Below are positions 1 through 9,068 of a stretch of DNA of 27,575 bases, piece after piece. The position numbers and the translations under genes are program-made. Within the stretch, counting starts at the first letter, position 1. The number at the start of each line of letters is the position of its first letter. The notes below the pieces were generated by a model. That model worked only from the letters and a program-made list of their open reading frames with translations. It was not told where the DNA came from and made no database searches. Source of the stretch: Polysphondylium violaceum (lineage: Eukaryota > Evosea > Eumycetozoa > Dictyosteliales > Dictyosteliaceae); NCBI GenBank assembly GCA_000277445.1, contig AJWJ01000304.1, positions 1 through 27,575 on the forward strand, given 5' to 3'.

Positions 1-46
<46 letters not shown>
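1..46. repeat. (TAA)n/(AAT)n triplet microsatellite
   Basis: An uninterrupted TAA/AAT run opens the window. In the plus-strand frame beginning at base 2 it reads as poly-Asn and runs straight into an open frame, so it is probably a coding homopolymer tract of the gene that follows, cut by the window edge. Confidence 0.9.
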
Positions 47-636
47 GTTACAACAACGCGTCAAGATAGAATGAATATATTACTTTTAAATAGACTATTT
101 AAATCTAAAGAAAATTCAAAACTTTTAGATTTGTTTATTTTAGAATCTTTTAAATTTAATCCAATATGTATGTTTGTTTTATTATATCCACTTTTATAAA
201 ATCTTATTAATACTATTGCAATTCTTAATAAATAGTTTTATATCAATATTTAAAATTCATTAAAAATGTAAAAAATGTAGAGTCTTTTCAAGTAGAGTTT
301 ATGTTCAAATTGATTATTCATTCTTTTCAACAACATTTCCCATTGGAATTAATTCATACAAAAACTAATGATATTATAATGGATTTGTTTAAATATTTAA
401 TTAAATTTAAAACCAATTGTTTTCAAAAGTTTAAAAACATTATTCAAAATCAACCAAAAGCAGCATTATATATAATCAATTTATTATACAAATATTTAAA
501 TAATAATTCAAAAGAGATAGATTTTCAATTTTTTCAAGAAATTAATTTTTCTATTTATTCATTATCAACTTGTTTTTTTATCGAAAACAATAATCTTTCA
601 AAAGATTTATTTACAATATTGATAAATCAATTATTA

Positions 637-697
<61 letters not shown>

Positions 698-3525
698 TAA
701 CATATTCTATAAAATCATCAATATCAGTACTTTTAGATTTATCAATAGCTTTCCCAAATCAATTTTCAAATACATTAGTGAAGAATAATTTTTCAAATAA
801 TTTAATAACAATATTAAATGTAAAGTTGAAATCAAATGAATCAAGTCAAGATAGAATATTTATTATTCATTCAATTTCATTCATTATCAATAGTTTTTTA
901 TCAAAAGAAAATAGTAATAATGATTCCAAAGAGATTTTAAATCTTTTTCAAATTATCAATCAATGTTTAGAATCAAAGAGTACAGTATCAAGAATCAATA
1001 GTTTAATTTGTTTATCTTATTTATTTAAAAATGAATATTTTGGTGATTCACTTCATTTATATATTTTTCAAAATATTGTATTAAAACAACAACAAAAAGA
1101 AAAACAAGAACAATATATATCTATTGATGAAAAATTTCACTTATTAGATTTTTTAAATAATAGTATAGAAAAAATATCAATAGAATCATTAGAGTCAATT
1201 TATGAACATTATTTATTACCAATGGTTATCGAATCAGAGATATTTAAACAAGAATCTTTTAATTTTCAAGTTATTAATCAACATTGGCTATACAACAAGT
1301 TATTGATAAAATGTTTTATTTTGGTTTCACTAAAAGTTTCTTCAAATTTCCCCAGACCAGACTATATTCAAAAGATTTTAAATAATCTAGATTCATTAAA
1401 AATCAACCAACCAACACTTATTAATAATGGCGGTGAAAGTAAAGAAGAAGAATTAGAGAAAAAGATTTTTTACTATTATAAATTAATTAGATTTGGTTGT
1501 TTTTTGGTAAATTATAGTAATACAAATATAATTTTACCTCTAATGAGTTATTTATTTGAATTAAATCAAAAGTTTAATCGAATAACTGAACAACATTTTC
1601 AAATTTCTAAGTCAACAAATTTTCAATATCCAAGTTTGTCTCTGGCATTTACAAGTATATCTTTTCTCACTCTAATCGCTTGTATTAGGTCGTATGGTTC
1701 TTATATTAAAAGTAAAGAAATTGCTCGTGATTTATTTTTATTTTATTCAAATATACTTTGTGAAAAGTTATCTTGTAGTCAAAACTTAAACATTGGGTCA
1801 TTTTTTGAACAAGAATCTTTATCGGATCAAATTTTATCTATATCGATCGAATCTATAGATAGTGGAGTCATTTGTTGTTTGGAAAATAATTTCTTGAAAT
1901 GGTTAACTTTTTTCATATTTCAAGAGATCTTTCCTTTATTTGGGAAAGAGAAAAAATCATATTTACTAAATATCTTGGCAATTGGTTTTCAAATAATTAG
2001 AATATTTCAATCAAATGTAAAAATTAATCAGTGGGTATTGGGTGATATAGTGTTTGGAATCACTTGTAATAAAGAAGATTTGGAAATAAAATTGGATCAA
2101 AAAAGTGGCCGCCCAACTAAAGAATTAAATCAAGTTTTATTTAGAGTGGTGATCAAAGATTTGGTTTTGTTATTTAAAGAAAAAACATTTGATAGATATA
2201 TTGCATTTTATTTATTGGATATCATCAAATCATTGGTTAAATCTTGTTCATTTAAGACAGATATATCATTTCCAGATTTATACTATGAATTGCTTGTTAA
2301 GCTATATAAATCAAATAATTTAAATTATACAAAGAGCTTGTATATACCAATAGAAAATGGTTTGTTTCAAGAAAAATTATCAAATTCTTCTATGAATCAT
2401 TGTGATCTTACAACCAATATTTTCTTTTCATTTGTGCAATCAATCTATGACCAAGGAGATACAAAAGAATCAATATTGGCTATATTAAAAATTTTTCAGA
2501 TTGCTTTTACAAGTTTTGTAAAATCTTGTCTCTCTCCTAATCAAAAATCAACTAAAAAAAGAAAGAGATCTCAACGAGAGGATCCACAATTCTTGAAATC
2601 TAGTTTATTAGAATATAAAGAAGATAAAGACTATAGGTTTATAAATACTGATAATTTATTTTTAGTATGTATAGTTATCTATTATTAATTTAAAAAATTA
2701 ACATTTATTAACAACCATATGTTCTATAGATTGTACAAATTTTTATTAGAATTGATTTATTATTGATAACAGAATTTGAATTTATAGATTTATTTAAATT
2801 AAATTCAAATGATTCAAATACTTTAAATTATTCTAAACAAATTATACTCCTTTATCATTTAGTTGAAAATACTTTTAAATTATTAAAAACAATTCCATGC
2901 ATTGAAAAATATAATCAAGATCTTTTTCCATTGTAAGTATAAATTATTTTAATTTTTAAATTCACATTTTAATAGGTATTTTTTAGTACTTTAAAGAAAA
3001 TTGTTAACAAGTTTATCGATAAACTTGACCAAAATATCGAAATACTTTTTGAATTGTTTGAAAAATCTCAGTGGATATTTTCAATTCAAGATCATTCAAA
3101 TAATTATCTCCTTTTATTCGATAAAATCCAAAAAGATTGTCAATTATTATTTATAAAGATAAATTCTTTATTAAATTTTGTGCAACAAGTAAGTATTCGG
3201 TATTTGAATTTTTTTTTTTCATCTATTAATTTTTTTTTTCTAGAATTCTTTATCATCAAATCGAATATCTATTGATAAAATAATTTTAAATTGTCGAAAT
3301 ATTTCAAAATATTTTACAAACGTCGAAATGGAGGTAAAAACAAATGATCTTGAACATGATATAAAAAAACAAGGTGAAGAGATTGTTGGTAAACTGAAAA
3401 ATAATATCAAAATTACTTCAAGTTACCAAATACATGATTTAAATAATGAGGACATAGATGAAAACTTTTGTATTAGCCAATTTAAAAAGTTGGATCGTTC
3501 AGAATTGTCTTATCTCTCTCGATAA
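2..3525 (+). CDS. Large helical protein, 3' part of a multi-exon gene, family not recognised
   Basis: The 5' end lies outside the window. Best exon model: 2-167 / 293-2664 / 2730-2932 / 2987-3188 / 3244-3525, about 1074 visible residues. All donors are GT(A/A)(T/A)-like and phases agree across the last three introns. The first join (donor GTATGT at 168) is less sure: the nearest AG at 280 would create a stop, so the AG at 291-292 is preferred. The protein is Leu/Ile/Phe-rich and almost wholly alpha-helical in appearance, like a HEAT/ARM-type solenoid, with a 20-Asn run coded at 637-696. A basic patch (KKRKRSQRED, near 2554-2583) could be a nuclear signal. I see no catalytic motif, signal peptide or membrane segment. 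I considered large repair scaffolds of the FANCI/FANCD2 kind, but found no convincing signature, so no function is assigned. Confidence 0.75.
637..696 (+). repeat. (AAT)20 coding poly-Asn
   Basis: Twenty AAT codons in frame within the large helical protein gene. Such Asn homopolymers are common in Dictyostelium proteins and mark a disordered loop here between two helical stretches. Confidence 0.95.
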
Positions 3526-3746
3526 TATGATGTAATGGATAGAAATCCTCAACTTAACCTGATCATTGCAGGTTCTGAGCATTATTTTCCAAAACATAAA
3601 AATAAAATTCAAACTTTTTTATATTAGATATCTTGTAAGATAGGCAAAACTCCTCCATCTATTATATAATAATATATGATCTACACCTTATAGATCATCC
3701 ATATTTTATTAAAATTGTTTATTAAACTAGCATTGACAGTTCGAAG

Positions 3747-3759
3747 GAGGCAATATTAT
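3747..3759. repeat. 13-bp direct repeat, left target duplication of SINE candidate
   Basis: GAGGCAATATTAT here recurs exactly at 3917-3929. The two copies lie immediately outside an element whose end on this side is a 12-base A/T tail, the arrangement left by LINE-type retroposition. Confidence 0.75.
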
Positions 3760-3916
3760 TTTTTTTTTTTAAAATTTTTTACTCAACCATTCTATTTGAG
3801 TGGAAGAGACAGTTTTATTGAGGCGGTCTTGAATGTCATTACCGTGTGGACGTGTTTAGAGTCGAACCGTGGGTCACTCGTTGAGAAGCCAGCCTTTTAC
3901 CGTCGTGCTGAGGACA
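3760..3916 (-). mobile_element. Candidate tRNA-derived SINE with poly(A) tail
   Basis: Read on the minus strand, the element starts at 3916 with a tRNA-like head. An A-box-like TCAGCACGACGG lies at 3911-3900 and a B-box GGTTCGACTCT at 3868-3858, which differs from GGTTCGANTCC at one position, with a spacing normal for a type 2 pol III promoter. A body of about 85 bp follows and it ends in A6-T4-A11 or longer at 3780-3760. Perfect 13-bp direct repeats (3747-3759, 3917-3929) flank it. The sequence is far less AT-rich than the surrounding spacer. The T-arm does not pair, so it is not a working tRNA. It sits 31 bp beyond the 3' end of the tRNA-Gly gene. Dictyostelium TRE3-type LINEs are known to insert downstream of tRNA genes, so mobilisation by such a LINE is a reasonable inference. 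A single copy is visible; repetitiveness cannot be shown here. Confidence 0.65.
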
Positions 3917-3929
3917 GAGGCAATATTAT
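3917..3929. repeat. 13-bp direct repeat, right target duplication of SINE candidate
   Basis: Exact copy of the 13-mer at 3747-3759. It abuts the tRNA-like head of the element and is followed by unrelated DNA leading to the tRNA gene. Confidence 0.75.
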
Positions 3930-3960
3930 CCCGATAAAAGAATAATCTTTCATAAAGATT

Positions 3961-4031
3961 TGCGCATGCTGGGAATCGAACCCAGTTCGCATCCGTGGCA
4001 GGGATGCATCATACCACTAGACCACATGCGC
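3961..4031 (-). tRNA. tRNA-Gly (anticodon GCC)
   Basis: A 71-nt cloverleaf on the minus strand. The 7-bp acceptor stem is GCGCATG/CATGCGC with discriminator A at 3961. The D-arm contains the A box TGGTCTAGTGG, the anticodon stem CATCC/GGATG encloses loop CTGCCAC with anticodon GCC at 3999-3997, and the T-arm contains the B box GGTTCGATTCC. There is no intron and no encoded CCA, as expected for a eukaryotic nuclear tRNA. A TTTT stop for pol III lies about 20 nt downstream. Length and anticodon loop match other eukaryotic tRNA-Gly(GCC). Confidence 0.97.
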
Positions 4032-4059
4032 TGACATATTAAAGAATGAAAGAATAATC

Positions 4060-4666
4060 CTTATTTGAATTTCACAAAAAGCCTTCAGATCCTTTAGATC
4101 GAATTAACAGTTCATCTCCAGTTATCCCCTGTTTTTTAAATAGCAGTTAATGAGACCTGCTAAATTTATTAAATAAAGTTTCTGAGGGATCCTTTATTGA
4201 CAGAGTGATCCCTTGTTAATACAAAAACAGTTGAATTGTGAATTACTTTGCTAATACAAAAAAACTAATATTGTGATTTTCAATTAAAATCATTGAGCTT
4301 TTGCAAAAGCTGACTGTCCAACTGAAACATTTGTTCTACAGAAGAATTTATAACCTGTGCCCCTGCAGCTCAGATATTTTGAAAAGGTCTTAGTAAGCCA
4401 CAACACCACCCTATAGAAACTAAACATCCACTGGCTTGCCCAACCCGTGAAAAACCAAGATCCAACTGTTTCACCAAAAAGTTGGGCCTCGAAGAAGCCT
4501 TTATCAACATTTCCACAAAAAAATCTACATTTATTAAAATCAGCAACTTTTATTTTTTTTGAGATACAATTCCGATTCTGGCCCGAATTTAATTTTTTAG
4601 ACCTATATTTATTTATTAAAGTTTTTATAAAGATAATTTTTCTTAAGAATTCAATTCAATCTGAAA
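4060..4666. other. Gene-free stretch of unusual composition, possible decayed insertion
   Basis: Richer in G+C than other spacers in the window, with no long frame, no second tRNA and no clear terminal repeats. A perfect 16-bp palindrome AGCTTTTGCAAAAGCT lies at 4296-4311. Its position upstream of a tRNA gene, a known landing zone for Dictyostelium retroelements, makes an old eroded insertion possible, but nothing identifies one. Confidence 0.35.
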
Positions 4667-6019
4667 TTAGTTTACAAGATATAATACTTGCATAAATCCA
4701 CCAGAAAAAACATTATGAATTAAATTTGGTGAACAACGAGATAAAAGACCTGAAGCTTTACCTCCTAAAATAAAAATAGCCAATGTTGTGTTCATCAAAA
4801 CTTCATTTGCAGATTGTGGACATACTGCCATTGATTGCTTAGATTTTATAAATTGTTGAATTACAAAGGGACCATCTACACTCTGTTCCACCAAAGAATT
4901 CCAATCATTTTGACTCATTGATTTACCAATAAAAATTGCTCTTCCTCTGGTATCAGATGAACTCTTGATTACATATTCATCTTTGTTTTTAATAATGTTT
5001 TCTTTAAATTCTTTGAATTTATCTTGATTAGAACTTAAAACAAAGGTTGGTAAAATAAGTGATTGAATTGCTTTGATTTGCTTATTTGTAAAGTGATGAT
5101 GAAATCTTTTATCCAAAAGTAATGCCAATGTTTTTTTGTTTTCAGAAATAAAATATGATGGAAATCCATTTAAAGCGATTACTTTTTGTTCTTTAACAGC
5201 TTGAATAAAGTCTTTTGCTTCTTCTGGTGTTTCTGTATAGTATTGAGGTGTCACTCTACCATTTACTACAGAAGCTTGCATAGAAAATTTATTCCAAATT
5301 ATATCTATACCTTTACCATTATATGATAAAACTTGACCATTGTATACCAATTCATCATAACCAGCAACTAAAAGATCAAGACCCATTTCTTTTCCAACTT
5401 GTAGGAATTGATCCATATCAGTAAATAATGATTGATGTTTTTTGTTAAGAACAAAAGCAATTGTAGGGAGCAACGAGGTTTCTTTTATCTTTTGAAATAA
5501 ACCAATTAAATAGTTGAGAAAGCAACGAGTATCATCCATTGGAAGTATAGGAAACTCTTTTGTTTTCACTTCATCTTTCAAAAAATCACAACTTTCAAAG
5601 ATTTTTTTCAAAGTTGGCACGATGAGTAGACCACCAGGTGTGGCCGTATTGAATTCCATTATCCCAATATTACCATTTTCATTTTCAATGAAATCAAATC
5701 TTGCAAAATGGTTTAATCTACCATTCGAAGAATCAAGACTATCATAACCAATATTGATTAAATCTTTTAAATGGTAAAGTTCAGGATAATATGATTGAAT
5801 TTCTATATCTACTCGATACAATCTCAGAATGATCTCAATTGCTTCCAGGATAAGCTCTGATTGACAAGCTATTTTATCATATTTTTCGGCAGAGAAAAAT
5901 AAAGGAGTTATTGTTGTAGCTGCTACTTTTCCATTGATTGTTCCACCATTATTTTTCAATTTTTCTTGAAATAAACTATTTTTTTCTTCATTACTGTAAT
6001 CTATTGTTGATCTATCCAT
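4667..6019 (-). CDS. ATP-grasp ligase, glutathionylspermidine synthase-like
   Basis: A single-exon protein of 450 residues starting at ATG 6019. Seen directly: ARFDF (residues 106-110) and MEFNTATPGG (121-130) near the front, IIWNKF in the middle, KSSSDTRGRAIFIGK near 348-362, then FVIQQF and a C-terminal LGGKASGLLSRCS...GGF block. This order, with an acidic E-x-N motif early and a K-x-S-S-x-x-x-G-R-G-like ATP loop later, is the pattern of the circularly permuted ATP-grasp / glutathionylspermidine-synthase-like proteins common in bacteria. Such enzymes join a carboxylate to an amine with ATP through an acyl-phosphate. The substrate cannot be read from the sequence. There is no signal peptide or membrane segment, so it is likely cytosolic. 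The C-terminus is short (FMQVLYLVN). No neighbour suggests a pathway. Bacterial origin is inference. Confidence 0.8.
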   Translation of the reverse strand: MDRSTIDYSNEEKNSLFQEKLKNNGGTINGKVAATTITPLFFSAEKYDKIACQSELILEAIEIILRLYRVDIEIQSYYPELYHLKDLINIGYDSLDSSNGRLNHFARFDFIENENGNIGIMEFNTATPGGLLIVPTLKKIFESCDFLKDEVKTKEFPILPMDDTRCFLNYLIGLFQKIKETSLLPTIAFVLNKKHQSLFTDMDQFLQVGKEMGLDLLVAGYDELVYNGQVLSYNGKGIDIIWNKFSMQASVVNGRVTPQYYTETPEEAKDFIQAVKEQKVIALNGFPSYFISENKKTLALLLDKRFHHHFTNKQIKAIQSLILPTFVLSSNQDKFKEFKENIIKNKDEYVIKSSSDTRGRAIFIGKSMSQNDWNSLVEQSVDGPFVIQQFIKSKQSMAVCPQSANEVLMNTTLAIFILGGKASGLLSRCSPNLIHNVFSGGFMQVLYLVN

Positions 6020-6733
6020 TTCATTGACTGAGATTTAAAAATAAATATAAAAGTGATAATTAACTAATGAAAGTAGAGTTTAAATATTGATGTGATAAAA
6101 CAGATTATAAATAATAAAAGGGAGGTGTGTGATTGATGTGTGGGGTCTGTTAACAAAAAAAAGTGTTTAAAAAGAGGTTGAGGAATAAAAAACCGTTTGT
6201 CTTAATAACTTGGGAACTTGTTTAGAAAGGTTTGAGTTTTAAATGTTAGAACGGGTTGAGTTCCCTCTTACCATTTCACACTTTGGTTAATAAAAATGAA
6301 CACAATGATTTAATTTAAATGTATTAGATGACTACATAATGACTTGTTACGTCACACATTATAACAAAGAATGCAAGAGAAAAAAATTAGTGGTGCCACT
6401 AATTTGTTTTTTTTTGTTTTGAGAGAAATATAAAAGGAGGAATGTCTTTAAGAAGGAAATGGTTGAGATAAACCTATTATAAACAAGGCTCGGAAAGATT
6501 CAATCTAAACCTATATATCTAGTTAGATTAGATCAGTTTAGTATTAGTTTCAAAATATTATAGTAGTTGAGATCGATGTTATATATTTTAAAACCAATAG
6601 TAAATCTTTTTATCTTTTTTTTATTTTTTTATTTTTTTATTTTTTTTTATAGGAACAGGATCAAAAAAAAAAGTGTAAAATCAAACACCATCAAAAGTTA
6701 AATACTTTCAATCATTTATCGGGTTGTGACGTT
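6020..6733. promoter_or_regulatory. Spacer with probable promoter of the ATP-grasp gene
   Basis: No gene is seen. About 105 bp upstream of the minus-strand start, 6121-6147 carries G/T-rich GGGAGGTGTGTG and GTGTGGGGTC, which resemble the G-box elements that GBF binds in Dictyostelium developmental promoters. T-rich runs near 6403-6415 and 6606-6651 are typical of Dictyostelium spacers. Assignment of a regulator is tentative. Confidence 0.35.
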
Positions 6734-6981
6734 TACAGACGGGCAGGGGTAGGTTAGGTTGAGCAAAATCATTATATACCGCCTAATTCAACCTTTAAAA
6801 AAATTTTTAATTTACACCCTACCTACGAAACATATTTTTTTGGATATCATGCTCTCAACCCACACCCTCATTAAAATTTAAATTTTGGACCAACTCGGTA
6901 TTTTATAACCGCTTTTTTACCTACCAATATCTCATTTTTCAGACCCACCAAGGTGGACCTACCCACTTCTGCCCATCTCTA
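6734..6981. mobile_element. hAT-like MITE, 248 bp, non-autonomous
   Basis: The ends form imperfect terminal inverted repeats of about 23 bp: the left begins TACAGACGGGCAG, and the right, read inward on the minus strand, begins TAGAGATGGGCAG. The flanks GTGACGTT (6726-6733) and GTGTCGTT (6982-6989) are an 8-bp target duplication with one mismatch. A TA(C/G)AGA-TGGGCA-type end plus an 8-bp duplication is the hallmark of hAT transposons. The inside has no coding frame and is less AT-rich than its surroundings, so it would depend on a transposase elsewhere. The TIR and TSD mismatches suggest a moderately old insertion. Confidence 0.65.
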
Positions 6982-7775
6982 GTGTCGTTTGACATTTTTT
7001 ATTCAATAATTAATAAAAGATAACTATCTTTTAATCTAAGATATAATTTATTATAAACACCTCTAAGTCTTCTATATCCCTTCCGGAAGGTAATGCCTCA
7101 ATTTAATCAATTCATATCTCTTCCCAGGTGTCATATGTATACATATAAAGAGAAAAAAAAAAAGAAAAGTATAAGTAGAGATAGAATTGCTGATCTCTTT
7201 TTATATATCAATTAAGGGATCACCCTTGTTGAACTTTAATAACCAATATTCTTTTTCATTCAGACCAAAGGTTTTCCAAAATACTTAAGTCTAAATCCAT
7301 TTCTTCTCATTTGATTAATTGGATGAGTGAAGTGTGAACAAGACATGATCTTTTACCAAATTTAATTGTACTGATGAGTAGTTTAAATAGAATAAAGTTT
7401 CTCTATAGATATCAGTGAGTATGATTACATACTGATTGGAGTTCAAAAATCCTTTTTTTTAGAAAATGTAGCCAGACTAATGTTGGTGGACAATATATAC
7501 ATTTCATGGAAAGGTGAGTAATATTTTTGGTTTTTAGAGTTTGGTTGAAAGGAATATAAAGAGAATGAACTATTAGGTTAATTAAATAGTTTATGAGGTC
7601 GGGTTTTTTCTCTATAAATTCTGATCACTTTTTGTCGGTTAGTATTTTTTTTTTTCTTTTATTTTAATTTTTTTTTTTTTTGATTTTTTTTTTGATATGC
7701 ATATTGATTGAAATTTTCTGAGAGAAATAGCATTCAAATTTCTCTTATCAAATATCTCTTTGTATCAATTAAATA
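6982..7775. promoter_or_regulatory. Spacer and probable promoter of the EF-hand gene
   Basis: No gene is seen. A TATA-like TATAAATT at 7613-7620 followed by long oligo-T runs (7647-7692) is the usual Dictyostelium core promoter layout, about 155 bp before the ATG at 7776. A perfect 12-bp palindrome CCTTCCGGAAGG lies at 7079-7090 and stands out from the AT-rich background, role unknown. Confidence 0.45.
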
Positions 7776-8555
7776 ATGGGTTCAGGTTCATCAAAACAAG
7801 ATTTTAGGGAAATTGCTCAACATTCAAGACGTAAGTAAATTTTAATCAGTCAGTTTGTCCCAAAAACTTTTGTAATTAACTCTTTATTTACCTATCTATA
7901 CCAGTCGATTATAAAGATTTAGAGAATTTATTAAAAACTTTTAAATCAATTTCAAAGAATGGTAAAATAAATAAAGATGCCTTGAAAAAAACAATCGAAC
8001 AAAAATTTGGTGGTATGGACCCAACTTTTTCAAATGTCCTTTTTAATTTATTTGATAGAAATGGTGATAAGTAAGTTTTTCATAATAATAACATTTCTAT
8101 AAAAATTTACTAATTAGTATCATTCACCATTATTACTCATCACTATTAATAGAGATATAGATTTTCAAGAATTTTGTTTAGCATATGGATATTTAGTAAA
8201 TAGAAGTCATGATGATGTTGTAAATGTTAGTTTTAAATGTTTGGATTTAAACGGTGATGGAATGGTATCAAAAGGTGAATTACGTAGTGTAGTTATGATG
8301 AATAAGAGAATGGAAAAGTATATGAGACACGATAAAAAGATTCCCTTAGATAAAATTCAATTAGATCCAAAAGAAACCTCTGAAATCTATGCTAAAGCCG
8401 ATCAATTATTTAATATGCTTGATCAAAATGGTGATGGTAATATTAATACTACCGAATTTCAAAATATTGTAAATGGTAATGAAGCTATTCAAAAGGTTTT
8501 TACCGATTTACTTGTTAAAGATCATTCAGTTGATTTCTTTTTAGACAAAAAATAA
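7776..8555 (+). CDS. EF-hand calcium-binding protein, probably N-myristoylated
   Basis: Three exons, 7776-7830 / 7905-8070 / 8153-8555, with GTAAGT donors and matching phases, give 207 residues. It begins MGSGSSKQ, a good N-myristoylation signal (Gly2, Ser6), so membrane association is likely. There are three canonical EF loops: DRNGDKDIDFQE (residues 69-80, split by intron 2), DLNGDGMVSKGE (105-116) and DQNGDGNINTTE (164-175). All have acidic positions 1, 3, 5 and Glu12. The expected first hand, around residues 30-45 (SISKNGKINKD), lacks the ligands and looks inactive. Four hands with a degenerate first one and a myristoyl start fit the neuronal-calcium-sensor / calcineurin-B / CIB group. 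I cannot choose among these from sequence alone, so no symbol is given. It presumably relays Ca2+ signals to a partner protein. Confidence 0.88.
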
Positions 8556-9068
8556 TTGTATTATAATAAAAATAATGAAATAATAATTAAAACACTTGTA
8601 TATTTTATGATATCATCGCTTTTATCAATATATTAATAAAGAGATTAGCCCATGTATGTTCATTCAGATTGAATGAAAAACCTCAATTTAGTTAAACTTC
8701 TCTCATCCCACCAAAACTATAACTTTATTCTTACATTATATTTTCATTTTTAAACAAATGAGATTTTCATCTCAATCTATAAATAAAAAGATTTTGTACA
8801 TTTTAAATTATTTTTAGAACCCCTCCCTATGTTATTTTTTAAATAATAATGAAGTTTTTTTTGTGTTGTGTCTATAGACTTATTGATCATTCGATTTTCA
8901 AACACTTTTTATAAAACACATTTGACCTATTATTAGTTCTTTTAAAAACCCCCCTCTCTTTTAATTTGCACACCACACCCAACACTCTTTTAAAAAAATT
9001 TGATCAAATTTTTTCCTCTGTATAAAAGTTGAAAGGGGTTAAAATTTTTAAATAATTTTAAACTCACA
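8556..9068. promoter_or_regulatory. Promoter region of the surface-protein gene
   Basis: A TATA box TATAAAAG lies at 9021-9028, about 45 bp before the start codon. Upstream, GCACACCACACCCAACAC at 8968-8985 is a CA-rich stretch like the CAE/G-box sites of GBF-regulated, cAMP-induced Dictyostelium genes. This would fit a surface protein made during development; the link is inferred. Confidence 0.45.

Noticed and set aside
3858-3916. A second functional tRNA gene on the minus strand
   Set aside because: The A and B boxes look right, but the T-stem, anticodon stem and acceptor stem do not pair, so it is better explained as the head of a tRNA-derived element.
7079-7090. CCTTCCGGAAGG palindrome as an operator or integration site
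   Set aside because: It is perfect, but only 12 bp, single, and with no further context, so no function can be supported.
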